From the NCBI GenBank assembly GCA_949361645.1, contig OX442431.1, positions 7,774,849 through 7,838,848 of the forward strand: a stretch of DNA of 64,000 bases, given 5' to 3'. Shown piece by piece: positions 53,501 to 64,000 of this stretch (positions are counted from its first letter, which is position 1; every line of letters begins with the position of its first letter). The notes below the pieces were generated by a model. It made no database searches. It had not been told where the DNA came from and saw only the letters and a program-made list of their open reading frames with translations. The position numbers and the translations under genes are program-made. Source of the stretch: Spongilla lacustris (Eukaryota > Porifera > Demospongiae > Spongillida > Spongillidae).

Positions 53501-56168
53501 TTTCACACATGTACATGTACATACATGTATTTCACACATGTACATGTACATACATGTATTTCACACATGTACCTGTACATACATGTATTTCACACATGTA
53601 CATGTACATACATGTATTTCACACATGTACATGTACATACATGTATTTCACACATGTACATGTACATACATGTATTTCACACATGTACATGTACATACAT
53701 GTATTTCACACATGTACATGTACATACATGTATTTCACACATGTACATGTACATACATGTATTTCACACATGTACATGTACATACATGTATTTCACACAT
53801 GTACATGTACATACATGTATTTCACACATGTACATGTACATACATGTATTTCACACATGTACCTGTACATACATGTATTTCACACACATACATGTATTTC
53901 ACACATGTACATGTACATACATGTATTTCACACATGTACCTGTACATACATGTATTTCACACATGTACATGTACATACATGTATTTCACACATGTACATG
54001 TACATACATGTATTTCACACATGTACATGTACATACATGTATTTCACACATGTACCTGTACATACATGTATTTCACACATGTACCTGTACATACATGTAT
54101 TTCACACATGTACATGTACATACATGTATTTCACACATGTACATGTACATACATGTATTTCACACATGTACCTGTACATACATGTATTTCACACATGTAC
54201 ATGTACATACATGTATTTCACACATGTACATGTACATACATGTATTTCACACATGTACATGTACATACATGTATTTCACACATGTACATGTACATACATG
54301 TATTTCACACATGTACATGTACATACATGTATTTCACACATGTACATGTACATACATGTATTTCACACATGTACATGTACATACATGTATTTCACACATG
54401 TACATGTACATACATGTATTTCACACATGTACATGTACATACATGTATTTCACACATGTACATGTACATACATGTATTTCACACATGTACCTGTACATAC
54501 ATGTATTTCACACATGTACATGTACATACATGTATTTCACACATGTACCTGTACATACATGTATTTCACACATGTACATGTACATACATGTATTTCACAC
54601 ATGTACATGTACATACATGTATTTTACACATGTACATGTACATACATGTATTTCACACATGTACATGTACATACATGTATTTCACACATGTACATGTACA
54701 TACATGTATTTCACACATGTACCTGTACATACATGTATTTCACACATGTACATGTACATACATGTATTTCACACATGTACATGTACATACATGTATTTCA
54801 CACATGTACCTGTACATACATGTATTTCACACATGTACCTGTACATACATGTATTTCACACATGTACCTGTACATACATGTATTTCACACATGTACCTGT
54901 ACATACATGTATTTCACACATGTACCTGTACATACATGTATTTCACACATGTACATGTACATACATGTATTTCACACATGTACCTGTACATACATGTATT
55001 TCACACATGTACATGTACATACATGTATTTCACACATGTACATGTACATACATGTATTTCACACATGTACATGTACATACATGTATTTCACACATGTACA
55101 TGTACATACATGGCTCTGGTCATCATATAAACTAACACTAAACAAGCATACTTTTTATATTAGACCAAGCATTTTAAAATAGACTTTTTAATATGGCTAT
55201 GTGTCACACACTCTGATAACATAGCAGGAATAAAATACAAACCTAAAAACCCAGTCTGGCCACAGGTGGGGGGGGGGAGGGTGTAACCATGTGCCCCCGT
55301 CTGGCCACAGGTGGGGGGAGGGTGTAACCATGTGCCTCTGATGATTGTTCAGTCGTTTTGCTATACCAGGAGTGGAAACATGTTCGTCCAAAGCATTGCC
55401 AAGGGTAATGCATAACTCTTGATGCATCAAGTGGCAGCTGTTGTACTGCAACCAACACTACTATTAAACAATTTGGGTTGAAAGACGTATGACCACATAC
55501 ACATGTACATTGAAAAAGGGTTGATTAGTGGTCTCAACTGTCAAAGATTGAATTTTCATTCATCTTGGCTGTCAAGGATTGAATATTCCTTCATCTTCGG
55601 TTATCTCCTAGACCTTCAGGCTAAAACCATGCTGTGGCCCATGCAGTAAATATTAAAATTTACTAATTTTAGCATTCAGTAGCCATTTTTGAACTCTCAC
55701 AAAAGTACTATTACACTGTATTCACTCACACATGTGGCATGCATACATGTACTCAAGACTGCCATAAGCACTCAAAATGAAAAACAAAGACAATCTGTCT
55801 GGAGTAAGCTACCAGATGTACCATACTACTATTCAGCTGTATCGGTGGTTGATGGTGTGCTCCTTGCCATTGGAGGAGCGGAGGATGAGCTGGGAACAAA
55901 GAAAACGTCAGCCATCTGTGCCTTGGATAATTATAGGTGGAAGCACATTGGAGATATGCCATTGAAGTGCTCATGGGTAGATACACTGGTGCTATCAGAT
56001 GAAAAGCTGGTGGTGGTCGATGGGGGAAGTCGCCATATCTGGAAAGTCACTGGGAAAGGTGTACGTCCCTATGATACGTCCTATAAAGGGTTATTTTCAT
56101 CTACAGTGTACCACACAGACGAAAGGTTTGTAAGTGTGCGGGGTGTGATGCCATTTCCATACATGTAA
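47572..56168 (+). CDS. Kelch-repeat protein
   Basis: Three exons join in phase to about 337 residues: 47572-47589 (MTESGK), 51280-51864 and 55758-56168. Exon 1 is chosen because ATG-ACT-GAA plus donor GTAAGT splices in phase into SQEMFHFQGFVQ. The protein is built of kelch-like blades: ARLAVFEEKLVFVGG with WSSLPDM, CMVVMGGYG with VQVFDGKVWHHGPPLP, MSAVVHEGQVYMAGGWG, then WSKLPDVPYYYSAVSVVDG and LLAIGGAEDE with YRWKHIGDMP, and LVLSDEKLVVVDGG, consistent with a single beta-propeller. No BTB or other domain is seen, so the role is unknown. The acceptor at 55758 is one of several possible. Introns of 3.7 and 3.9 kb carry transposons and a 1.8 kb minisatellite. A Roc-COR-Death gene follows 0.3 kb downstream. 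Confidence 0.82.
48760..50185. mobile_element. 1.43 kb foldback element, Tc1/mariner-like ends
   Basis: Almost the whole element is a palindrome: arms of roughly 650-690 bp (48760 to about 49445 and about 49495-50185) around a short spacer. Ends read CAGTGGAGATCGTGATAG and its inverse, flanked by TA on both sides (48758-48759, 50186-50187), as for Tc1/mariner-type insertion. No transposase is encoded. It lies in kelch intron 1. Confidence 0.88.
50690..50782. repeat. 18-bp minisatellite, 5 copies
   Basis: Unit gagatggttccccggtat, in kelch intron 1. Confidence 0.95.
50848..50950. repeat. 25-bp minisatellite, 4 copies
   Basis: Unit ttgtagatgcactagccccc plus acata, in kelch intron 1. Confidence 0.95.
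51983..52545. mobile_element. MITE with ATGGCCGGAGACAAG ends
   Basis: Inverted termini ATGGCCGGAGACAAG at 51983 and 52531-52545. Just inside each end is a run of G (or C) with ggcttag. A second motif typical of MITE ends, caggggcggatccag, starts at about 52023, so a second element may be nested. Flanks TATGACAC and GTGACACA are only partly duplicated. It lies in kelch intron 2. Confidence 0.7.
52793..53194 (-). pseudogene. Retrotransposon C-terminal tail (133 codons open)
   Basis: The minus-strand frame reads NAD-free low-similarity sequence, then SELGWTCIPLAVESYGAWG, RLASLLATRTNTPKS and NLYGRLNLTLVRANARSLLL, the same signature as at 3545-3800 and 38530-38652. The best-preserved copy, it starts mid-protein and ends shortly after the signature. 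No reverse transcriptase motif is in the window, so LINE-type origin is inferred. It lies antisense in kelch intron 2. Confidence 0.68.
53266..55110. repeat. 29-bp minisatellite, about 63 copies
   Basis: Unit tttcacacatgtacatgtac plus atacatgta, with an acatg/acctg variant and one short copy near 53880. The core acatgtacatgt is self-complementary. It lies in kelch intron 2 and is open in all three plus frames, giving long spurious ORFs. Confidence 0.98.
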
Positions 56169-56494
56169 TTTAGACGCATAAATAAATGCTAAGGATGGCA
56201 ATGTAAAGTTAGTCACATACATGTTGTAAAGGCTTTAATAACTTTGAATACAGTTTAGACCACAACCTGTCAGATGTAATGATGTAAATAAATATCTGGT
56301 ACTTTAATATAGGACCAAATAACCTCCTGGGTGCTTAATATAAATGTACATGTAGGGCCAAGGGGTCTATCCTGAGTACATGTACAGTATTAATAAATTA
56401 TACTATACATGTTCACCCCATTTCCAGCAGAATGGAGTGAGCTCTTAAATTACAGAATGGTGAACATAGTTTGTGTATGTACATATCTGATTTG
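56169..56494. other. Short gap between the kelch and Roc-COR-Death genes
   Basis: AATAAA occurs at 56181-56186, 13 bp after the kelch stop, and again near 56287. A candidate acceptor (ttcattcag) ends at 56508, so part of this gap may be an intron if the downstream start is wrong. Confidence 0.55.
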
Positions 56495-59212
56495 ATGCCT
56501 TCATTCAGGAGGCTCTATGAGGAGGCCATGACCAAGGGATATGTGGAAACCTCAGTGACCAAGTGTCTCATCCTTGGAGCTGCTGGCGTTGGCAAGACTC
56601 ACCTCAAACATCTCCTTCTGAAGAAGGACCCTCCAGAGCAACGTGTCAGTACAGGACTGGCTGACAACCCTGTTAGAGCCATCTCATTCTCACTGGCTGG
56701 TGTGGGTGAACAAGAGGAGGATGACTGGTTTGTGGTTGAAGATGACCAGGCACTGTTGAGTATTACTGGAGGAATCATCAAAGGTGGTGTATCCATGGCA
56801 CCATCATTGGCTGATGTGGTGAGCACTCTCCCAAAGATGGCCATAGACCCTTCCAATGTACCCAGTGATGGAGCTGTTGGTCCCACCCCTGCTGGTTTGA
56901 ACATCACCAAGGACACCACCCAGCCTGAACAGAGCAGGACTGCAGATATAGAGGATGAGCTGGTTCATCACATCAACCAATCCTCAGGTAAGAGCAGCAG
57001 GCCTTGTTATTTGCTTGTATTTAACCCTAAATCTCCCTCTATAGACAACAGGAAGTTGTTTGGTGTGAAGTGGGTCCAGTTCATTGACAGTGGTGGTCAG
57101 CTGCAATACCATGACATCCTTCCATTGTTCATTCAAGATCCCATGGTAACAATATTTGTACTGAAGCTGTCAGAAGAGCTATCACATCACCCCACCATTG
57201 AGTACTATGGAGCAGATGGCAACCCTGTTGGTAAATCGTATCGATCATCTCTCTCTCATAAACAGATCCTTCAACACTGTTTTGGAGCAATTCACTCACA
57301 GGATGCTCATCCTCTGATCATCATTGTGGGAACATATCGAGATGCCAAAGATAGCTGTGCAGAAACCATGGAACAGAAGAACCAACAACTCAAGGCATTA
57401 CAGGTACTGGATCCTGACAAGTTTGATGTGCTTTACTCTGGAGATGAGCTAATATTTGCTGTGAATGGCCTTTCCCCTGAAGATGTGGACAGACATGTTG
57501 CCCAGGTACTTAAGAAGCAAATCGTATCCGAGTCACCCCAGCAGTTAATAAAAATGCCAATAGCATGGTTTTGGCTGGAGGTTGATCTCCAAAGGTCTTC
57601 CCATGATGGTGTCTTGAGTCTTGTAGAATGTCAGGTGTCTGCTAAAAGGTTTTACATTGAAGGAGATGCATTCTCTGCTGCCTTGCACCATCTTGTCAAT
57701 CACAATATGTTCTTGTATTACCCAGAGGTTCTTCCCCAGACAGTGTTCAGTGACCCCCAGGTAGTCCTCACCAAGGTGACTGAACTAGTGCAGTACCAGC
57801 ACAAGCTGAGGGATGTGGGTGTGGCAGTTAGAAGTAACCAGATCATGTTCAGGGACCTAGGCCTGTTGTCAGTGGAACTACTGAGGAAGTTTCCAAAGCA
57901 CTACAAAGAGGGTCTGTTCACTCCACAAGATCTAGTGAAGTTGCTGGTGAGTCGTGGTGCCATAGCTATGATCAGAGATGGTGAGTACTTGATGCCCGCT
58001 CTGCTGCCCCACCTGGACTCCACCCAAGTGTCCAAGTACCTTGAAAGAGGTGCCTCCCTGATGATTAGGTTCACCCATGGCTATATTCCTAGTGGTCTGT
58101 TTTGCTGTCTTGTGGCCCTTCTACTTTCATCTTCTTGGAAGGTGTGCTTGAATAGGGGAAAGCCGTTGTGTCTGTATCGCAACTGCATCAGATTAGTACA
58201 TAAGGATGCCTCAGAAATTGTGACCCTTGTTGACATGTTCTCCTATATAGAAGTGCATGTTGATGATGCTTCAAGTGAGGTGTGTAGGGAGATAAGAGGT
58301 CTTGTCCACAGTGGTATCAAGAGTGCCTGTAGTGTGCTCAAGTACCATAATGTCCAGTTAGAAGATGCCTTCATGTGTGCAGGAGCCCGTTGTACCTCAG
58401 ACCCTCCTCATGTAGCTGTAGTGGTGTGTTCAAGGTCAGCATACAAGTGGAAGTGTACCATTTTAGAAGACCAGAATGGAGACCTGAGTGAGGACCAGTT
58501 GATGTGGTTAGTTACCACAAAACGGAAACGTGAATCTGTACAAACAGGTTTGGAGGACCAAAAGCCCAGTACAACAGGTGGGTGATGTGTGTGGTAGTAC
58601 CATTTGATTACCATCTGTTCCATCTCTGTACAGCTCCTATGTCCCTGGACAGTGAACCATCATTACCACACCTCATGGACAGGGAAGCAGCTGTGATTTG
58701 CCCCTCACCAACAAGACTAGATGGTAAGATGGTTCCTTTCTTCCCTTGTCTCATTCCTATAGTGTGTCCAATACCCAATGTGCATTAGTGTGTTACTGCA
58801 TGAGGTTGTGTTGTATAGAGTAGCATTGTTATATACCTGCTCAGGGTACATGGTTCTGTGTATAAACTTTATGTTTCAAATCTTTAATTCTTCATCCTTC
58901 CCTCCATCAGCCACACCTTCCATCAGGGAGCTGTTGTCCATATCTGTTGGTCACCTGAACATGATCCAAAGTGTTGGTACCAGGTACCCCACCCTGGGGA
59001 TATTCCTGCTGGAGGATGATAATGGAGATTTGGTGGATGCACTCACATTGGAGCACCAGCGTAATGCTGAAGAGATCACACGTGCCATCTTCCAGAGGTG
59101 GATTCGTGGTACTGGAAGGAAACCCACAACATGGAGGACACTAGTTGGTGTTCTTAGACAGAGCCAGTTGGCTACACAGGCTGATGCAATTGAAACCTAC
59201 TTCAGTAGGTAG
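56495..59212 (+). CDS. Roc-COR-like GTPase with C-terminal Death domain
   Basis: Likely a signalling ATPase/GTPase of the Roco type. Exons: 56495-58577, 58634-58723, 58911-59212, about 824 residues. The N-terminus has a P-loop (LILGAAGVGKTHLKHLLL). A long Ser/Pro insert separates it from a switch-like motif (FIDSGGQLQYHDILP) and a guanine-specificity-like VGTYRDAKD. The central part (WFWLEVDLQ, FYIEGDAFSAALHHLVNHNM and FLYYPEVL, then VTELVQYQHKL) matches the COR domain pattern. The last exon encodes a Death-fold module (SISVGHLNMIQSVGTRYPTL, then AEEITRAIFQRWIRGTG and TWRTLVGVLRQSQL). The start is uncertain: Met56495 or 56471 is in frame, or a spliced exon begins at 56509. No kinase or leucine-rich repeats are seen. 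Adjacent to a kelch gene. Confidence 0.83.
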
Positions 59213-59471
59213 CTGTGTAAGTGTTTTGTGTGTGCATTTATTTGTACATGTGTTCTGTTTGATGGAGGTTTGGTTATGGCATCCAACTGTGTGGTACATT
59301 TAGACAATGAAGCCAGTGGGTGTGGTGGTCTTCCCAAGAACCAGGCATGGCAGATCTAAATTGTAGAGGACAGTAGTGATGCCTTTTAGCTAGCTTGTGT
59401 CTCAGCAACATTCCACCTCAGACCATAGATGTGGCTTATTTCTTCACCTTAAGCTTTTACTTACATGTGTG

Positions 59472-59748
59472 CTTATGTGTGTGGTAGTACCATTTGACCA
59501 CCATCTGTCCCATCTCTGTACAGTTCCTATGTCCCTGGACAGTGAACCATCATTACCACACCTTCAGCTTACCTCACACTAGCTGAGCTTACCTCCACTT
59601 CACCCAAGCCTGGGACCACAGAGCATACGTTGAGATGTTTGGTGTGTGGAGGAGACGTGGGTCACCTCCTTACACCTGGAGTACAATCATTGGTGTGTTG
59701 AGGTGTGCTAGTGTTGGTGAAGTCTTGTTATCTGACAGCTGCATGTGA
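59472..59748 (+). pseudogene. Decayed duplicate of the Roc-COR-Death 3' end
   Basis: 59472-59571 is about 95% identical by eye to 58585-58672: the same intron end, acceptor and PMSLDSEPSLPHL codons. It is followed by frame-broken sequence reading LTLAELTS and, in another frame, AYVEMFGVWRRRGSPPYTWS then TIIGVLRCASVGEVL, equivalent to the last Death-domain helices (TWRTLVGVLRQSQL). A stop and a frameshift make it a remnant rather than a working exon, although use as an alternative 3' end cannot be excluded. Confidence 0.7.
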
Positions 59749-60126
59749 ACAATCATTGTGTGAACAGTTTTTTTTTGTTACTATGGTATCTGATATGTGC
59801 CATGATCACTTAGCCATGTACTTGTGGGCGTTAATTAGAGACTGTTGTATCCTGTGTACCTGAGAAGTGGTGGCCATCACCTGTACAGGACAACAGGGTG
59901 AGGACAGTTGATAGTCTCCAGCTCAAGAAAGAAGAATGTAGCTAGGGAAGGTACATTGACCAAGAGGTTATGCAGATAAGCACTTCACTGCATTTAAAAT
60001 CAGTTTGCTATCCAAAGTTGGACAAAAGCGTGCTCACTTGGTACCTACTTGATTGCAGTTTGGTGCATATCACCAGTGCAACATGCTATATTCATTGCAC
60101 AGCATTGCAAACTGATCTGATCAACT

Positions 60127-60223
60127 AGTCTTGTCCCCAGACCCACATGATGTAACGTCGATTATCGCTGTACAGCATAATCTAGTGATAATTATTGCGT
60201 CATGTGAGTCTGGGGACGAGACT
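60127..60223. mobile_element. Short MITE of the TCTCGTCCCCAGAC family (97 bp)
   Basis: Arms AGTCTTGTCCCCAGACCCAC and the inverse (GTGAGTCTGGGGACGAGACT) form a near-complete hairpin. No clean 9-bp flank duplication seen. Ends resemble the elements at 1137 and 10910. Confidence 0.75.
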
Positions 60224-60352
60224 GTCTGATCGTGTCTTTATGCATGTATTTCATCGTGCCAATTTGCACGCCCTTGTTACAACACTTCCCCTCCCCTCTT
60301 AACACTGATTTGGTCTAGCGACACCTGCAAACTGCACATGCCATATATACAT

Positions 60353-60392
60353 GCACACACACACACACGCACACACACACACGCACACACAC

Positions 60393-60435
<43 letters not shown>
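60353..60435. repeat. (CA)n microsatellite with CG interruptions
   Basis: (ca)n broken at regular intervals by acgc steps, about 225 bp upstream of the NDH2 start. Confidence 0.97.
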
Positions 60436-60436
<1 letters not shown>

Positions 60437-60660
60437 CCACATAGAGACGCAAATAACTGGCCAAGGTTTTAAATGGCTTATGATTAGCCTGTCGCGTAGG
60501 ACGCAAATTGAGAAACCGCATAATTGCATTGTGGTATGTGACGAATGACCACATCGCCCCCATGCTTGCATGTCAAAGCATGATGTACGTATTAACGAAA
60601 CATGCAGGTGCTCAATTATTAGTGATAACCGGATGTAAATTATGACCAATCGCCGCAAAG

Positions 60661-63264
60661 ATGTCAGTGAGACGGCTCGGCACGCTACAAGAAGGGAGGC
60701 GCCTAGTGATTCTGGGGACTGGATGGGGCAGCTACAGTCTCTTGAGACACGTGGACAAGAAGCGATTTGATGTAGTGGTCATAAGTCCTCGCAACCATTT
60801 CCTCTTCACGCCTCTCATGGCCAGCACCACAGTGGGCACTCTGGAGTTCCGCAGTATCGTGGAGCCTGTCAGAAATACAGGTCTGAAGGACGAGCACCAT
60901 TACCACCAATCCCTGGCTACGAGCCTCGATACCAAGCAACGGGTGGTCGAGTGTGCGAGCGTGTTGGACCGAAACAAGCGATACAGCGTGCCGTATGACA
61001 CGTTGGTGATAGGTGTGGGGGCTTCCCCCAATCATTTCAACATACCTGGAGTTCAGGAGCACGCCTTCTTTTTAAAGGTTGATTGAAGGAGGGATGAATG
61101 GGAGAGGGGAGCATGCAATATACCTTGAACCTTTCTCCGTGTACCATTTTCAAGGAAATTACTGATGCTCGCAGAATCAGGAACCGGATATTGGAGAACT
61201 TGGAACTGGCCACACAACCCAACACCAGTGAAGAGGAGCGTAAGAGGCTGCTCCATTTTGTGGTAGTGGGAGGTGGCCCTACAGGGGTGGAGTTTGGAGC
61301 AGAGTTCTATGACTTCCTCAATCAGGTACATCCATGTATGGTCACGTCCATGTATGGTCATATCCATGTATGGTCACATCCATGTATGGTCATATCCATG
61401 TATGGTCACATCGTTACCAGGACATAAAGCGGCTGTACCCCGAGGAGCATGAGTTGGCCCAGCTCACCATCATTGAGGCTAAGGAGATACTGTCCAGCTT
61501 TGACACCAAGCTCAGAGCATACACTGAGAGGCTGATAAAGAAGCGCAGAAGCATGAAGATTGTCAAGGCATCAGTGACAGGTTGGCAGCAGAGAGAGTAG
61601 GTGGGTGGAGGGATTTCACTTGTGTACCTCACAAGGTGTTGGACCTACTGGAGTCACACTGGACAACGGGGCACAGCTGCGATGTGGGATGGTGGTGTGG
61701 TCAACAGGCCTTGCTGCAAGGTTTGAACTAATTTTATAACATGAATTCTTATTGCAAAAACAACTACCACACCCATTGCACACCCCTTTGACGTACCTAC
61801 CACACCACTTTGACATACCTACCACACCCATTGCACACCCCTTTGACGTACCTACCACATCACCACCAACGCATGGGAATATGCATGCAACACGGTTTCA
61901 ATCAGCCCACTGTTTAATTTTTCATCATCCCTCCTCCTCCTCCTCCTCCACCTCCTCTTTCTCCTCCTTCTCCTCCTCCTCCTCCACCTCCTCCTCCTCC
62001 TCCTCCTCTTTCTCCTTCCCCTCCTCCTCCTCCTCCTCCTCCTCCTCCTTCTCCTCCTCCTCCTCCTCCTCCACCTCCTCCTCCTCCTCCTCCTCCTCCT
62101 CCTCCTCCTCCTCCTCCTCCTCCTCCTCCTCCTCCTCCTCCTCCTCCTCCTCCTCCTCCTCCTCCTCCTCCTCCTCCTCCTCCTCCTCCTCCTCCTCCTC
62201 CTCCTCCTCCTCCTCCTCCTCCTCCTCCTCCTCCTCCTCCTCCTCCTCCTCCTCCTCCTCCTCCTCCTCCTCCTCCTCCTCCTCCTCCTCCTCCTCCTCC
62301 TCCTCCTCCTCCTCCTCCTCCTCCTCCTCCTCCTCCTCCTCCTCCTCCTCCTCCTCCTCCTCCTCCTCCTCCTCCTCCTCCTCCTCCTCCTCCTCCTCCT
62401 CCTCCTCCTCCTCCTCCTCCTCCTCCTCCTCCTCCTCCTCCTCCTCCTCCTCCTCCTCCTCCTCCTCATACATACACGCCATCAAAGACCAGTCATTGTA
62501 GATTATTACACTATTTTTGACCACCTGTTTTTTCAAACTGCAATTAATTTTCTCTGTTGTACTCATACCTCCATTCTTTAAAAAAAAAAAAAAGTGTATG
62601 GGGAGCGAGATGGGGAGAAAAGTTTCAGTTTGCAAGGAAATCCTCATAAAACTTAGCATGTCAACACATTTTCATTTTCTGTGTTCACAATTTGAGACAT
62701 TGTTAAATACAGGGAGTTCACCAAGAACATAGCACTGGAGAAGAACAGCCATGGTCAGGTGGGTGTGGCCATCTGCTATCCCTATAGCTGATATTTATAG
62801 CTTACCTCATCTGTATTTAGATAATCATTGACGAGCACCTCAGGGCTGTTGGTGACCCCAGTGGAAATGTCTACGCACTTGGGGACTGCGCATCCAACCT
62901 TGCTCACCCCCTTCCCTGCACTGCCCAGGTGGCTGAGAGGGAGGGGCGCTACCTGGCACGTGCACTGACCGAATCTGATCCAAAGCCCTTTGTTTTCAAG
63001 TCCTCCGGCATGTTGGCATATGTTGGAGGGTACAAGGCCCTGCACGACACACCTGTGTCCAAGTCACAAGGTTTGTCCCTAAATGAAAATATTTATTTAA
63101 TTAACCAATTGATGGTACTGCATCGTCTGATTGCAGGGTTTCACTCCTGGGTGCTGTGGCGATCTGCCTACACCACACAGCTGGGCAGCTGGAGGCTAAG
63201 AATGCAGGTCCCTATTGATTGGATGAAAACGTTTTTCTTTGGACGCGATGTATCAAGATTCTAG
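60661..63264 (+). CDS. Type II (alternative) NADH dehydrogenase
   Basis: NDH-2 oxidises NADH and reduces quinone without pumping protons, bypassing complex I, at the inner mitochondrial membrane. Seven exons join in phase to 418 residues: 60661-61077, 61155-61325, 61421-61580, 61636-61720, 62713-62758, 62821-63070, 63137-63264. The FAD-binding dinucleotide fold begins at about residue 14 (RLVILGTGWGSYSLLRHVD), followed by SPRNHFLFTPL. A second fold binds NAD(P)H (FVVVGGGPTGVEFGAEFYDF). Later blocks: MVVWSTGLA, GNVYALGDCASN (FAD), TAQVAEREGRYLA, and the C-terminal amphipathic membrane anchor ending MKTFFFGRDVSRF. No EF-hand insert, so not the calcium-regulated form. The N-terminus is short but Arg-containing; mitochondrial targeting is unproven. 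Exon 3 is preceded by a small tandem repeat and intron 4 holds a 540-bp CTC tract. Confidence 0.93.
61326..61412. repeat. About 17-bp repeat next to a donor
   Basis: Five copies of catccatgtatggtca(c/t), starting at the NDH2 donor GTACATCC (exon end 61325) and filling most of the 95-bp intron. Confidence 0.93.
61775..61862. repeat. Short tandem repeat in NDH2 intron 4
   Basis: Three or four imperfect copies of cacccctttgacgtacctac and cacaccac. Confidence 0.85.
61928..62467. repeat. (CTC)n trinucleotide tract, about 540 bp
   Basis: Pure CTC/CCT repeat for the last about 375 bp, with scattered ttt, acc and ttc interruptions at the left. A polypyrimidine/polypurine tract in NDH2 intron 4. It generates artefactual poly-Ser, poly-Glu and poly-Arg frames. 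Confidence 0.98.
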
Positions 63265-63283
63265 TTGAATGGTGCCCAGTCCT

Positions 63284-63289
63284 AATAAA
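63284..63289 (+). other. Poly(A) signal AATAAA of NDH2
   Basis: AATAAA 20 bp after the NDH2 stop codon, consistent with the very short 3' untranslated regions expected in a compact genome. Confidence 0.6.
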
Positions 63290-64000
63290 AACCCAGCACA
63301 TCATGTTTAACTCTAACCCTGTGATATCCTGTGATATCCTGTGATATCCTGTGATATCCTGACTACCATGTCCTGCCATGTACACCCTATGTGCTCACCA
63401 TCAAGCCAGCCATCACAAATAGCTGCGTTGTACATAGGAGGTGTCTTTAATCACGGGAGGTCTAATCAATGGCAACCTTCGTCACCAGTCCAGTTGTTAC
63501 CAACACAACTTGATATAAATAAATAAATAAATAACTCATCAAATCAATTCTTTGATTACTAATTGATTTATCACTTCAAGATGTTTTAACATTTTGTACT
63601 GGTATGTAAACATATTCTAAGGGATACATGTAAATCTAGCGTTTTGTTGCAGTGGTTACTGATATGATCAAATCATTATCAATACGACTTTACTGGTCTT
63701 AGCAATGGCTACTCAAAATACTAGTAATATCCTGTGAGTCAGTAATAAAGAGCTCTTCAGTGAAGACAGAGGCAGCAATTTGTACCGTAAATCTCAAGTT
63801 ACATGTATATTTTAAAATAAATAAATATAATCACAAAATGGTTCCTAAGGGTGACGACATCGTTTCAAAAATATTTTGAGGTTACCCGGCAAAAAAAAAA
63901 AAGATGCACAAAAAATAATAATAATACCCTGGTGCAACGTGTAGCTGCGATCCATGGCTAGTGCGGGGCGCATTCACCAGCTGATTAAACAGGCTAGAAT
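63290..64000. other. 3' flank without recognised genes
   Basis: Contains a four-copy 10-bp repeat (tgatatcctg, 63321-63361), an (aaat)n run near 63517, and AT-rich sequence. Nothing coding was recognised. Confidence 0.6.

Larger units (their letters stand above)
59749..60660. other. Intergenic upstream of NDH2
   Basis: Contains a 97-bp MITE (60127-60223) and a CA tract (60353-60435). The NDH2 promoter should be in the last about 200 bp; no motif is convincing. Confidence 0.6.

Noticed and set aside
53219..55182. Three overlapping open frames of about 630 codons
   Set aside because: All three frames of the 29-bp array are open; there is no unique sequence or domain.
61752..62659. Poly-Ser, poly-Arg and poly-Glu proteins
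   Set aside because: They are translations of the CTC tract in an NDH-2 intron.

Overview
This window is eukaryotic nuclear DNA. Genes are split by many introns (numerous ones only 45-70 nt), all major products are animal proteins, and non-coding DNA is packed with minisatellites and non-autonomous DNA transposons. The gene set (an SRCR receptor, a kelch protein beside a Roc-COR-Death protein, a type II NADH dehydrogenase, SPT6, BCAS3, PIG-S, ACOX3) with dense short introns suggests an early-branching animal, most likely a demosponge. That assignment is inference; no species marker is visible.

Layout, left to right: PIG-S (minus, 3' end outside the window, 407-2994); an intergenic stretch with a retrotransposon tail and inverted repeats; BCAS3 (plus, 5142-12134); a long coiled-coil protein (plus, 12476-17057); a type I membrane SRCR receptor with an ITAM-like tail (plus, 17856-21727); SPT6/SUPT6H (minus, 36405-22207, about 14 kb); a shugoshin-like gene (minus, 40429-37362) with an intronless PHYHD1 gene nested in its second intron on the other strand (39317-40189); ACOX3 with a C-terminal AKL peroxisome signal (plus, 40551-46338), head-to-head with shugoshin; a kelch protein (plus, 47572-56168) whose first intron holds a 1.4 kb foldback transposon; a Roc-COR-Death protein (plus, 56495-59212) followed by a decayed partial copy of its 3' end; and a type II NADH dehydrogenase (plus, 60661-63264).

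The genes are mostly unrelated housekeeping genes (GPI anchoring, transcription elongation, chromosome cohesion, peroxisomal lipid oxidation, alternative respiration). Two loci look like innate sensing or signalling: the SRCR receptor and the kelch/Roc-COR-Death pair.

The most unusual structural signal is that minisatellites repeatedly begin at, or within about 30 bp of, a 5' splice site. In at least five introns the repeat unit contains the exon end plus the splice donor. In three of these the unit length is a multiple of three and the frame stays open, so alternative donor choice could add peptide repeats. Exon boundaries here are read by eye from splice consensus, phase and remembered family homology; no alignment or transcript was available.
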